From positions 1 to 44,072 of the IMG/VR virus record IMGVR_UViG_3300035099_000147: 44,072 nt of DNA. One strand, given 5' to 3'. How positions within the stretch are numbered: the stretch's first letter is position 1; each line of letters begins with the position of its first letter. This DNA is from a virus. This document shows positions 1 to 8,618 of this stretch, in pieces. Both the position numbers and the translations under genes were made by a program. The notes under the pieces are model-generated. The model saw nothing but the letters and a program-made list of their open reading frames with translations, searched no databases and was not told where the DNA came from.

Positions 1-3000
1 TTTGCTCTGCCTCAGTCCTTTCTATCCAATACGGAGCCTTCGTCGCACCAACAAAACCTATTATCTGACGACTGGGAGTTTCTCCTTCTTCCCTCATCCT
101 TTTAAAACTCTGGATTGAGAAAGGAAGCGGGACCATATGAATCAGGTCATCAATCCTTTGCATAAGGACGTTTTCATTCGGATCGTGAATCTCAACACCA
201 TAGAAGTCCTTGTTGTTTAGGACATCCGTGAATCTTCCAAACCAGCCAGCCATCGATGAAGTGACATACTTTGTAGGAGCGTGAGTTAAGTGAAAGAGAT
301 CTCTCATGTACGTCGGAAGGGACATCCTGCCACCTGCCGAGTCGATTTGCGGGTAAACGAGATCCTTCCAATTTTCAGGCGTTTTACCTGTAAAAGCATA
401 TTGAGTAATGCTGGCCATAGCAGCAGTTACAGCAGCGAGTCCCCATACCCATGCCATCTCCTGGGTTAGTTTTGGCATCCTTCCTTCTCTTAATGCAGCT
501 ATAAGCTCTCCAGATTGACCAGTTATCGCCTTACCGTATGCTCGGATGTTCCCCAATTTCCAAGTAACAGAGCGGACCGCCATTTGAAGAGCTGACTTAA
601 ATGTCCGATTCCACCAGAGGTTGTCAAAATTCATTTCCCCAAATCTATTCTCCACAAAGCTCCAGACATTCCTCGCAAGCTCAGGTCGAGTGATCTTGCC
701 GGCAGTCAGGTCAGCTTGCCTGGCAAGAAGCTCATTAGAATACTCCTTAAAGAAGACAGCCCTTTTGAGGGCCGGAATATAGTTTTCAAACAGAGGTTTC
801 ATCATGAATTCGCTTAGTGCAGGGATAGACCTTAATGCCGCCCCAATGTAATTATTAGAGTTTAAATTTTCCTTGAAAACATTCATGGCCTTTATTCGGT
901 AAGATTCGTTCATTCTAACAGACCCACCACCCCAAAAGAGATCCGCAATCATCTGTTTGGCTTCGGGGAATTGTTTCATAAAAGCTTCGCCACCTGTTGA
1001 TTTTATGAATTCGTCAGGATCTTTGAAAAACCTGGCAATGTCTTTACCCATTTTGAAAGTTTTGTAAGGTGTGATGGGCGCCTCGATAATATCTTTCAGA
1101 CCCTGCGCTATCAATCCCTGGTTCCAAATCTTCCTTATACCAAGGCCAATCTGTGAAGCAATCGTCTCCCAGGTGATGAAAGATAGGTGAAAAGCAGAGA
1201 ACCCGAGCTCCAGGGCGGTTGTTATGTTTTTAATGCCCATGATGCCCTTAAGCGCTGGATTCTCTCGAACGAGGTCCCGGCTCAAATAATTCTCCAGTAT
1301 TCTTCCGACATTTTCCTCAACCACCCATCTTCCAGCCTCTTTCGGTGGGTAATATTTATTTGCTATACGATCGTTTAGCGGCCTAAACCCTTCCGGTATT
1401 GCTTCGCCAAATCGGACAAACTTTCGATGTCCCATCTCTCCAAGCGTATTCCACATATCATGTGCAGTAATAAGTTTGTAGGTGTCAGCATAGTTCAATC
1501 GGGTGATCTCCAGGAGATTCGTGCTGAACGGAACGCCACCATTGGCCATTCCTTCCTTCAACGTCCAGTATTGGTGATGGAGCGGAGCCCGTGTGCCCTC
1601 AAGTGGTCTTTTAGATAAACCCTCAAAACCTTTCCTTTGGATTTCGTCCTCAAGACCTCTTGGAACAACTTTCCAGAAGTTTCTGACGTGGCCTTCAAGA
1701 TATGCAATGACAGCGGCTTTCTCTGACTTTGCAAGGATAGCATTCGCTTTTGTAATAAGTGAATCTTCAATTTCACGGTGAAGTCTTGCGTACTCCCTGA
1801 CATTTGGTGGGAGCTCATCGATCCTGTATCCTGTCTGGATCTTATCGATTAAGTCAATTTGCTCTTGAGGAGAAAGTTTGTTTAATTCATTTAAGCCCTT
1901 TTCGGTCATATATTCGACCCTTGCATTGGCCATCTCCCGCTCACCGAGTAACTTCATCATCATGTCCATATCTTTGACATCGACTCCGCTTGTCGGTGAA
2001 ACGGCCTTGCGGATCCATTCCCATGCCCCCAAAAGTCCTTTTGCTTTCGGTTTAACCTCCTCTTCATAGGCCGCTCTTCCGACTTCTTTCGCCTTCTCTA
2101 CGATCCTAAATTCGGGCGCTTTAAATGGGCCTTCTGGCATCAATGCGCCCGCCCCAGGAATTCCTCTCACCTGTCTTCTAAGGGCTTCGATCTTGGCTTC
2201 TCTTGCTCTCAATTCCCCGCTTGTAAGGGCGTTTCTTGCCCGGAGATAGGTGGCCTGGATCTCGGCATCCGTAATCTTGAGGTCAGGGAAAATCTTCGCA
2301 AGCTGTTCCCTAACCCATGCGTAAAATTGCTTAATCAGCCCTGGCTGTTCGCCGGATTCCGTGAGTTGGGCAAACTTTTCTTTTGCTGCGTTAATTCTTC
2401 CTTCTGGTGTATTAAGATCGAATCCTCTTTGGTCTGCTATGTCCTTCAATCCTTGCCGGCCATATTTCAAGTAGATCCTGTTAAAGAACGGGTCCGCATC
2501 TTTTCCGAGGAAGGCTTCTGTCGCATAATGGCTTACCGCTTCATGCTCGATTGTCCTCAATACGTCCTGTTCACTTCCAAGCATTTCCCGAATAAGGTAG
2601 ATTTTCCTTGTCATCGGGTCATAAACTCCCGATACATTATTTCTCATATTCTCATCAAGTTGCTTGCGGATTCTTTCGGGAATGTCCTCGATGCTATCGA
2701 CGATCTCAGTTTCGGGTGCGTTTTTAAGTTCTTTCAGGCGCTGGTTTGTAAACTCCTGGGCGGCTTCCCTGGAAAGAGGCTCTTTTGGAGGTTCTCCTAC
2801 TCTGGCCTCTGGTCGGACATTCTTTTGAAAATCTGAAAAACTTTGCGGAGTATATCTTTTTTCCCCTGCTTGTAGGGATCTTTTTGCTTCTGCCTTGACG
2901 TACTCTCGATAAGCTTCTGATTCTTTTAATTGCTGGGCGGTATAACCTGGTGGTTTCCAACCCGCCTTAATAGCCTTCTCCCATTTCACAATTCTCCCAT

Positions 3001-3658
3001 AAATAACAGCATCCTGGTCGGACGGGAAAACAACATCTATGGGACCAAGCTTACCAAAATTAAAGGTTCTTTTATTTCCTGGGGTTTCCTTAACTTCACC
3101 TTCCTCTGGTTTTTCAAATTCCCTTCTCCATCTTTCTTTTTGCCTATCCGTCAATGCATCGTAGTCTATGCCCTTCCTTTCGACAAACTCGCGTAAAGGG
3201 TCCGTTTCTTGCATGGGTGTAGGTTCGCTTGCGGCTGAATCCTGTTTGATCTCTTCAAAATTACCTTCCGTGTCAAGATAGCCGACCTTGACATCTTTGG
3301 GTTCCACTCCACCCAAAAGTTCCTTGGGAATGCTTTCAACGGATACTCCCTTGACGGTCATGTATTCTTCAAGGCCAGTTATTGGGGGTTGATCTCCAGC
3401 TTTAACCGCAAGAATGCGCTTAACGGGTTTAACGGAAGGTTTCTCAATTATTCCTCTTCTAAAAAGTTCATCTTGGACCTGACTAAGAATACTCTTTTGC
3501 TCTTCCTCGATTGATTTTAAGTAATCACCCACCGCGCTTTCATTGGCTTCTTGGGCCCGGAAGCCTTCGTTTCGGTATGCCTTGGCGGCTTCCCTGATCC
3601 TTTCTTGATCCAGAGGGTGGATATTAAACTTTTGGAAACAATGAGTTAAAGAAGCCAT
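1..3658 (-). CDS. Large polyvalent-type virion protein (3' end outside window)
   Basis: Open frame of about 1219 codons without a stop, running off the left edge. The start is ATG at 3658, behind AAGGAG, and overlaps the upstream stop as TGATG. The N-terminal third is charged and Pro/Glu-rich. Around residue 370 there is a zincin-like signature (IEHEAVSHYATEAFLG, an HExxxH arrangement) of the kind found in large phage polyvalent proteins. The C-terminal half is helical with aromatic motifs (WWNRTFKSALQMAVRSV) and hydrophobic stretches around 420-470. By family knowledge, such proteins are packaged and injected with phage DNA and may protect it or act on the host. The position at the end of the late block, after the internal virion proteins, fits. 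The exact activity is inference. Confidence 0.75.
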   Translation of the reverse strand, partial: MASLTHCFQKFNIHPLDQERIREAAKAYRNEGFRAQEANESAVGDYLKSIEEEQKSILSQVQDELFRRGIIEKPSVKPVKRILAVKAGDQPPITGLEEYMTVKGVSVESIPKELLGGVEPKDVKVGYLDTEGNFEEIKQDSAASEPTPMQETDPLREFVERKGIDYDALTDRQKERWRREFEKPEEGEVKETPGNKRTFNFGKLGPIDVVFPSDQDAVIYGRIVKWEKAIKAGWKPPGYTAQQLKESEAYREYVKAEAKRSLQAGEKRYTPQSFSDFQKNVRPEARVGEPPKEPLSREAAQEFTNQRLKELKNAPETEIVDSIEDIPERIRKQLDENMRNNVSGVYDPMTRKIYLIREMLGSEQDVLRTIEHEAVSHYATEAFLGKDADPFFNRIYLKYGRQGLKDIADQRGFDLNTPEGRINAAKEKFAQLTESGEQPGLIKQFYAWVREQLAKIFPDLKITDAEIQATYLRARNALTSGELRAREAKIEALRRQVRGIPGAGALMPEGPFKAPEFRIVEKAKEVGRAAYEEEVKPKAKGLLGAWEWIRKAVSPTSGVDVKDMDMMMKLLGEREMANARVEYMTEKGLNELNKLSPQEQIDLIDKIQTGYRIDELPPNVREYARLHREIEDSLITKANAILAKSEKAAVIAYLEGHVRNFWKVVPRGLEDEIQRKGFEGLSKRPLEGTRAPLHHQYWTLKEGMANGGVPFSTNLLEITRLNYADTYKLITAHDMWNTLGEMGHRKFVRFGEAIPEGFRPLNDRIANKYYPPKEAGRWVVEENVGRILENYLSRDLVRENPALKGIMGIKNITTALELGFSAFHLSFITWETIASQIGLGIRKIWNQGLIAQGLKDIIEAPITPYKTFKMGKDIARFFKDPDEFIKSTGGEAFMKQFPEAKQMIADLFWGGGSVRMNESYRIKAMNVFKENLNSNNYIGAALRSIPALSEFMMKPLFENYIPALKRAVFFKEYSNELLARQADLTAGKITRPELARNVWSFVENRFGEMNFDNLWWNRTFKSALQMAVRSVTWKLGNIRAYGKAITGQSGELIAALREGRMPKLTQEMAWVWGLAAVTAAMASITQYAFTGKTPENWKDLVYPQIDSAGGRMSLPTYMRDLFHLTHAPTKYVTSSMAGWFGRFTDVLNNKDFYGVEIHDPNENVLMQRIDDLIHMVPLPFSIQSFKRMREEGETPSRQIIGFVGATKAPYWIERTEAEQ

Positions 3659-3867
3659 CAGATCTCCTTCATAAATAAAAATGCCTTAAGAATCATCAAA
3701 ATCTCCTCATCTTCTTCCCTGATCTGTATTGTGAATGCTGGCTCTTCAAATCGGCTCTTGCTCCGTTTAAAAACTTCTACAACCAAGGCTTCCCAATACC
3801 CTAATCCCCATGCGAGAAGTTTGTTGGCATGAAAACCCAACCCTTGACCTGGCAATAAATTAAACAC
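3658..3867 (-). CDS. Small hypothetical phage protein (69 aa)
   Basis: The start is GTG at 3867, eight bases inside the preceding gene, and the stop overlaps the next ATG as TGATG, so it is coupled on both sides. The N-terminal part is rich in Gly and Leu (LLPGQGLGFHANKLLAWGLG). The C-terminal part is acidic then hydrophobic (EEDEEILMILKAFLFM). No domain is recognised. Its place just before the injected polyvalent protein suggests a virion or accessory role, but nothing in the sequence proves it. Confidence 0.6.
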   Translation of the reverse strand: MFNLLPGQGLGFHANKLLAWGLGYWEALVVEVFKRSKSRFEEPAFTIQIREEDEEILMILKAFLFMKEI

Positions 3868-4831
3868 TCGATGCTAACTCCTGAGCCAAAATTCCGGCTG
3901 CAATATCAGTAATGTTATTACCATCCTTATCCTTCAATGCTTTCTTGATTATGTTGTCTGTATCTGACGCATTTCTGATGAATAAATACCAAGTACTCCC
4001 TTCCTTAGATAGGTATTTCTTGTTTTTCGCTAGTTCAACCAGTATAGGAAGAAGATATCCAGCCTGACTGCCTGTGAATGAACCAGGTAGTACTTTACTC
4101 CAGACTCCTTGAACAATTTCGTCAACGTTAACTGATACTTGAACGCCACCTATTTGAATCTCTGACCCTACCCATCCTTTACCTCTTAAATCAGCAACAC
4201 TAATCTGTCCTAAATTATCCAGTATATCGGCCGAAATATACCTCCCTCCAGCGAGGTCGGCATTCGAGATAATACCTTCGGCAGTTATAGTAGAGTAGAT
4301 ACCAACTACAGCATTCAATACAGCATTTGTAATGTTGCCGCCCGCCGTAATCGTAGCTGCTGCTGGGAGTATGGCCTGCATTATGGCACTAGTAATCTGA
4401 CCTTGAGCAGTGATTAAACTTTCAAGATTGACTGCTCCTCCGAGACTGGCATTTGTGAAGGCTCCATTAGCCAAAATAGTGGCAACAAGATGAGCCAAAG
4501 CGTTTAAAGCAGCGTTGGTCATGCCTCCTGATGCCTGAATAGTGGCTTCGCCATATTTTCCACCAGCAAGGTTGACATTGGAAACACTACCTGAACCATT
4601 TGTATCTTTAGAAGTTGTCCCTAATCCACCTGCCTTTAACGGAGGATGGATAGCACTACTTCCGCAATACCCAACAGGAATAGAACATAAATCAGACATA
4701 GACCCATTGGTAAATCTCGAAAGCATCAATTCAGGCTTAGTGTATTGCGCTCTATCGTAAGCCCCATAAAGCCCACCCCTAAACTTTACAGGATAACTTG
4801 CATAATAATATCCACGATTAAGCAATGACAT
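3860..4831 (-). CDS. Repeat-containing tail appendage protein
   Basis: 323 aa. The ATG at 4831 follows the stop of the preceding gene after two bases; a start four codons earlier is possible. The central 200 residues hold imperfect repeats of the type 'A-x-G-x-(I/M/F)-(T/S)-N-A-x-L' (GGMTNAALNALA, GNITNAVLNAVV, GIISNADLAGG), suggesting a beta-structured fibre shaft. The C-terminal 100 residues look globular and end with EWYLF-like and KDGNNITD segments. Its place after three paralogous virion proteins suits an appendage or fibre, possibly host-contacting. Function is inferred from repeat architecture and position. Confidence 0.6.
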   Translation of the reverse strand: MSLLNRGYYYASYPVKFRGGLYGAYDRAQYTKPELMLSRFTNGSMSDLCSIPVGYCGSSAIHPPLKAGGLGTTSKDTNGSGSVSNVNLAGGKYGEATIQASGGMTNAALNALAHLVATILANGAFTNASLGGAVNLESLITAQGQITSAIMQAILPAAATITAGGNITNAVLNAVVGIYSTITAEGIISNADLAGGRYISADILDNLGQISVADLRGKGWVGSEIQIGGVQVSVNVDEIVQGVWSKVLPGSFTGSQAGYLLPILVELAKNKKYLSKEGSTWYLFIRNASDTDNIIKKALKDKDGNNITDIAAGILAQELASSV

Positions 4832-4833
4832 AA

Positions 4834-5691
4834 TTAATCCCAAGCCAAATTAAGAAATCCTGTTACCATCGTCTGATAACTTAATGAATTATGAAAAACT
4901 AAAACTCCAAGATACGCACCATCATAAATTCTTGGTAAAGAAGGTAATTCTTTTATACACTCTCTTTCACCGAGAACATATGCCTGTGGGATGGTAATAT
5001 CAATAAGTGGTTTAACCAGAACCAAAGCTGCGTAACCACTTCCCATTGCCTTGTTTAACTTCACCCACTCTACTGATCTAATTCCTGTATCTCCTTCAGC
5101 CAGAGGCAAGAATGGTCCATACCGACCAGCGCCAGTACCTGAATGCGTAATATGGTTAACTGGTGATGATGGAACCATTGAGACATTTACTGGTAGAGTT
5201 CGCCCAGATACACCGTCCTGGTTGGTATAACTTATTGTTAGCAGTGCTGCTGTCGCTCCAGCAGCAGTCGTTGTTACGAAGAATGCCCTTACTCCTTTGC
5301 CGTCAGTATATCTCGGAAGTCCAACGGAATTGGTTAAATTCTGCTGAGAAGTTGTATTCAAGTTGATGTATCTATAATAAAGCAGGTAATCACAAAGTAA
5401 AAATACATTACCAACGCCAGTAGCCCCAGAAAGAATCCAGTCCACGATGTGCTTCGTTGATGGGGATACATTACCGCCATGATACATAGCTCCTTCAGAT
5501 GAATCATTCATTTGAATAGCAGTTAAGTTTGATCCTGCATAAGTATTAGCTACAGGCTCGCCACCAAGCATACTGTAATCATACCATAAAGAAACAGTTG
5601 GAGAGGCAGCAATATACTTAGAGAAGTAAGTCTGCCATGTTTTATCACCAGTAAGAGAGCTAACTATCTGGTCATATGATTGAAACGGCAT
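4834..5691 (-). CDS. Virion protein, paralogue 3 of a tandem family
   Basis: 285 aa and clearly homologous to the products at 5881-6750 and 6762-7628. Shared blocks are WYDYSMLGGEPVAN near residue 40, the HGGNVSPSTKH block, CDYLLYYRYIN, LPRYTDGKGVRAFFV, SYTNQDG, YGPFLPLAEGDTGIRSV, LVLVKPL, and LPSLPRIYDGAYLGVLVF near the C-terminus. The start codon lies 20 bases inside the small upstream gene. The family is common in phage structural regions, but its exact place in the particle is unknown to me. A tail or surface component expressed in three versions is an inference. Confidence 0.7.
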   Translation of the reverse strand: MPFQSYDQIVSSLTGDKTWQTYFSKYIAASPTVSLWYDYSMLGGEPVANTYAGSNLTAIQMNDSSEGAMYHGGNVSPSTKHIVDWILSGATGVGNVFLLCDYLLYYRYINLNTTSQQNLTNSVGLPRYTDGKGVRAFFVTTTAAGATAALLTISYTNQDGVSGRTLPVNVSMVPSSPVNHITHSGTGAGRYGPFLPLAEGDTGIRSVEWVKLNKAMGSGYAALVLVKPLIDITIPQAYVLGERECIKELPSLPRIYDGAYLGVLVFHNSLSYQTMVTGFLNLAWD

Positions 5692-5878
5692 TTTCTTCCT
5701 TTACCTTTTGAATCTTAACCAGAAGAATTTCTATGGCTTCTTTTAGCTCCACCAAGCTTTCCTCATTAAATATTCTAAAAGTTTCTCCACCTTCTATTGA
5801 GAAGACGACTGGAAAAGCTTCCTCTGTTTTTGATGGAACTCTATATTCGACTGGCAATGTATCATTTAACAATATCAT
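5672..5878 (-). CDS. Small hypothetical protein between paralogues
   Basis: 68 aa. The start is taken as ATG at 5878, three bases after the previous stop; an overlapping GTG at 5890 is possible. Its C-terminus overlaps the next start by 20 bases. It reads as a short beta domain (EYRVPSKTEEAFPVVFSIEG) followed by an amphipathic helix (LVELKEAIEILLVKIQKVKE). It sits only between copies two and three of the triplicated family, so it may be a partner or a later insertion. No known domain is recognised. Confidence 0.6.
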   Translation of the reverse strand: MILLNDTLPVEYRVPSKTEEAFPVVFSIEGGETFRIFNEESLVELKEAIEILLVKIQKVKEENAVSII

Positions 5879-5880
5879 TT

Positions 5881-6750
5881 TTATCCCCACGCCATTTCTA
5901 AATAGCCGTAAATATTGGAGCTGGCAGCAAGAGCTGCACCCGCAAAGAACAATAATCCGATAAATGCTCCATCATAAACTTTTGGCAGAGACGGTAGTTG
6001 ATTTAAAAAGTCCCTTTCAGCAGACACGGATGCTGAGACAATTGGTATTGCACAAAGAGGTCTGGCAAGAACAAGACAAGCCACTCCTGCGCCTGATGCC
6101 GCTGATAATTGAACCGATTGAACACTTCGTATTCCATAATCTCCACTTGCAAGAGGTAAAAATGGACCATAGTTATTTGCAGCCGTTCCACTATGAGTAA
6201 TGTGCCCGACAATAGCTGAAGCAGTGCAGGCAACTGTTACTGGCAACGTTTCACCAGATGTTCCTCCTTGGTTTGTATAAGACATGCTCAAGTTATGAGC
6301 AGTACCACCTGTCGCTGTTGTGACAACCAGAAATGCTCTAACACCCTTTCCGTCCGTGTATCTCGGCAATCCTGCAGAATTTGTGAGCGTCTGCAATGTG
6401 TTTACATTCATATTTATTCCAGGATAAAAGAGAAGAAAATCGCATATAAGCCATACTCCTGGAACTGCTGTTGAAACTGCTGACCAAACCCCACCATTTA
6501 CAATATGCTTTGTATCAGTGCTCACATTCCCGCCGTGCCACATTGCACCGGTCGAAGCATCTGTTAACTGAGTAGATGTAAGAGCTGTGCCAGTATAAGG
6601 ATTTGCTATTGGATAACCGCCGAGGATACTCATATCATACCATCGGCCTGCTGTATAAGCGGAGCCACCTGTTATTTTATTCCAATCTATTCTCCAGAAC
6701 TTCCCGCCAGTCATTTCATTAACCAAATCATCTATTGATGAAAAGCCCAT
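5881..6750 (-). CDS. Virion protein, paralogue 2 of a tandem family
   Basis: 289 aa. It shares the whole length of the family: GRWYDMSILGGYPIAN near residue 35, MWHGGNVSTDTKHIV, LICDFLLFYPGIN, LPRYTDGKGVRAFLV, MSYTNQGGTSG, HSGTAANNYGPFLPLASGD, YGIRSVQSVQL and LPSLPKVYDGAFIGLLFF. A good Shine-Dalgarno (GGAGG) lies before ATG 6750. It is followed by the small gene at 5672-5878 and then paralogue 3. A structural role is likely; whether it is surface-exposed is inference. Confidence 0.7.
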   Translation of the reverse strand: MGFSSIDDLVNEMTGGKFWRIDWNKITGGSAYTAGRWYDMSILGGYPIANPYTGTALTSTQLTDASTGAMWHGGNVSTDTKHIVNGGVWSAVSTAVPGVWLICDFLLFYPGINMNVNTLQTLTNSAGLPRYTDGKGVRAFLVVTTATGGTAHNLSMSYTNQGGTSGETLPVTVACTASAIVGHITHSGTAANNYGPFLPLASGDYGIRSVQSVQLSAASGAGVACLVLARPLCAIPIVSASVSAERDFLNQLPSLPKVYDGAFIGLLFFAGAALAASSNIYGYLEMAWG

Positions 6751-6761
6751 TGTATCCTCCT

Positions 6762-7628
6762 TTAATTCCAGACAAAACTTAATTTACCAATAAATCTTGA
6801 AGCAGCGGCAATTGCTGCACCAGCAAACATTAAAACTCCCAAGAATGCTTCATCTTTTATTTCTGGTAATCTAACACAGTCGATTAGTTGATGCTGCTCA
6901 ACGGAGCTGTAATAGTAAAGGAAAGGTAACGAAGCCAAAGGTTTACATAAAACTAAACTGCCATATCCAGCACCCATGCCAGCATCAAACGTTATACTCT
7001 CAACTTTTCTTATCCCAGTATCTCCCTCAGCTAATGGAATAAAAGGTCCATATTGAGATGCTAAAGTGCCCGCAGGTAAAACTTGTGTAACGATTGACGA
7101 TGGAGTGATTTGTAACGTGTAAGGAGTCGTTTTTCCCTCTACTCCATCCTGATTTGTGTATTGCATTGTCATACCAATTTGCGATGCACCTGCCTCAATT
7201 TGACATACAAGAAATGCTTTAACTCCTGCTCCGTCTGTGTATCTTGGTAAGGTAACAGTATTATCCAATACTTGCTCATTTGTTGAATCAAGGTCGATAA
7301 AAGGATAAAATACTAAGTAGTCGCACAGGATAAAGTAAGAAGGATACCCTGTCGAAGAGGTGCTATCCATTCTTGCCAGAAGTAGATGTTTCTTTTTTGG
7401 ACTTACATTTGTCCCATGCCACAATCCCCCAACACTCTTATACCATAATTTTGTGGCTGCCAATGCGGTTCCAACATATGGATTGCTACCATAATGACCA
7501 CCAAGCATACTTCCATCATACCAGCGACCAGCGGTCGCGGCAGTTCCACCAAAGTTCTTATGGAAGTAACAATCCCAGTATCGACCTTCGTCAATGGATT
7601 TGACAATATCCCGAACAGTTAAGGCCAT
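6762..7628 (-). CDS. Virion protein, paralogue 1 of a tandem family
   Basis: 288 aa. The ATG at 7628 overlaps the previous stop as TAATG, which favours this start over an in-frame one nine codons earlier. It is the most divergent of the three copies but keeps GRWYDGSMLGGHYGSN, LWHGTNVSPKKKH, CDYLVFYPFID, LPRYTDGAGVKAFLV, YTNQDGVEG, YGPFIPLAEGDTGIRKV, LVLCKPL and KDEAFLGVLMF. Being first in transcription order, it may be the ancestral copy; that is a guess. Confidence 0.7.
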   Translation of the reverse strand: MALTVRDIVKSIDEGRYWDCYFHKNFGGTAATAGRWYDGSMLGGHYGSNPYVGTALAATKLWYKSVGGLWHGTNVSPKKKHLLLARMDSTSSTGYPSYFILCDYLVFYPFIDLDSTNEQVLDNTVTLPRYTDGAGVKAFLVCQIEAGASQIGMTMQYTNQDGVEGKTTPYTLQITPSSIVTQVLPAGTLASQYGPFIPLAEGDTGIRKVESITFDAGMGAGYGSLVLCKPLASLPFLYYYSSVEQHQLIDCVRLPEIKDEAFLGVLMFAGAAIAAASRFIGKLSFVWN

Positions 7629-7765
7629 TATTTCATGGTTCCTTTTCCAGCACAAATTGCTGACATACTGGCAATCACAGGAGCATCAGTGTGCTCACAA
7701 GTCCTAACTATTGTTCCATCCTCTAAAATCTGAACTTCTTTGCTGCAAACACTACATTCATACAT
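7628..7765 (-). CDS. 45-aa Cys-rich miniprotein
   Basis: Short gene supported by GGAGG before ATG 7765, by starting one base after the upstream stop, and by its stop overlapping the next start (TAATG). Cysteines at positions 4 and 7 (CSVC), a CEH at about 24-26 and a Cys near 38 could bind one zinc ion. Such zinc-knuckle miniproteins are common between phage tail genes. Role unknown. Confidence 0.6.
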   Translation of the reverse strand: MYECSVCSKEVQILEDGTIVRTCEHTDAPVIASMSAICAGKGTMK

Positions 7766-7766
7766 G

Positions 7767-8180
7767 TTAATCCTCCTGAACTACTAATGCACCGACGGCA
7801 AACTGTGGCTGAATTAAGTTACTGACATTCAAGCTTGCATTCAATGCTCCTGAGTAGAGAATTTGTCCTGCACCTGTCGAAGCTGTCCCAATAGAGACAT
7901 GAGTAATCGTATTTGTCCCACCTGTGCATTGGGGAAACTGAACTAATGCAGCATTAGACGCTTGATTCCCAGAAATAGTCCACCCAGAAGCATCTTTTGT
8001 CACTGCAACACGAGCATAGCTTGTGTAGGTGGCTTCACTGGTTGTTTGATCTCCTGCTTCTCCTGGGTCGGCTGTGTGCAGTGCGAGATACAAATTAGCT
8101 TGAGTGCGCCAACTTGGATCATAAGTGTTCAGAAACATGACTTTAATCACATCGTTTTCGGCAGTATTACCTTTGCTCAT
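7767..8180 (-). CDS. Phage tail-fibre-like protein
   Basis: 137 aa. The N-terminal half has the recognisable pattern of a phage tail-fibre/virion family: LYLALHTADPGEAG, then EATYTSYARVAVT, then a beta-rich C-terminal half with small residues. A ribosome binding site (GGAGG) precedes ATG 8180. The protein sits between the internal virion proteins and the paralogue cluster, so it is probably part of the tail tip or an appendage. Family assignment rests on the 'LHTADP...YARV' pattern. Confidence 0.6.
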   Translation of the reverse strand: MSKGNTAENDVIKVMFLNTYDPSWRTQANLYLALHTADPGEAGDQTTSEATYTSYARVAVTKDASGWTISGNQASNAALVQFPQCTGGTNTITHVSIGTASTGAGQILYSGALNASLNVSNLIQPQFAVGALVVQED

Positions 8181-8201
8181 ACTTTACCTCCTCCCTTAAA
8201 T

Positions 8202-8618
8202 TTATTCTTCCGGTTCAGCTTCGACCGATTCTATCCTTCCCTGAAGGTCTCGGTGAATGTTGAATTTCCACTTGCCAGGCAACCTCACCGGACGTTCAAC
8301 GCCCACAAACATTGTGCTCATCTTTTCAAAATGTTCTTTCAATACTGTTGCCAGGCTCCCGACCATCGAATCCTTATCCTGAGTTACTTTCTCCAAAATG
8401 GCAAGAAGCATTTGAGGATCCTTAGAGGTTAGGTTCTTTTCAAGAAGAACTGACAGTTTCTCGATGGCCGCTGTCTGTTTCGTCAAAGTCTCCAATCGTT
8501 TTTCATCCAATGTCTTTTCTTTAGGTTTAATTACGGAAAAGGATTTTTTGTAGGACTCTTCTGTGATCTTCTTGTCCTTCAAAAGCTCCTGTATCTTGCT
8601 TTCAGATATGATTTTCAT
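8202..8618 (-). CDS. Coiled-coil hypothetical protein
   Basis: 138 aa. ATG 8618 overlaps the stop of the 897-aa gene (ATGA), which decides the start against an earlier in-frame ATG. It is almost wholly helical and charged, with heptad-like spacing over residues 10-100 (KKSFSVIKPKEKTLDEKRLE, KQTAAIEKLSVLLEKN). The C-terminal 30 residues (VRLPGKWKFNIHRDLQGRIE) look like a small beta unit. Coupling to the internal virion gene suggests a chaperone or partner of that protein; this is inference. Confidence 0.6.
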   Translation of the reverse strand: MKIISESKIQELLKDKKITEESYKKSFSVIKPKEKTLDEKRLETLTKQTAAIEKLSVLLEKNLTSKDPQMLLAILEKVTQDKDSMVGSLATVLKEHFEKMSTMFVGVERPVRLPGKWKFNIHRDLQGRIESVEAEPEE

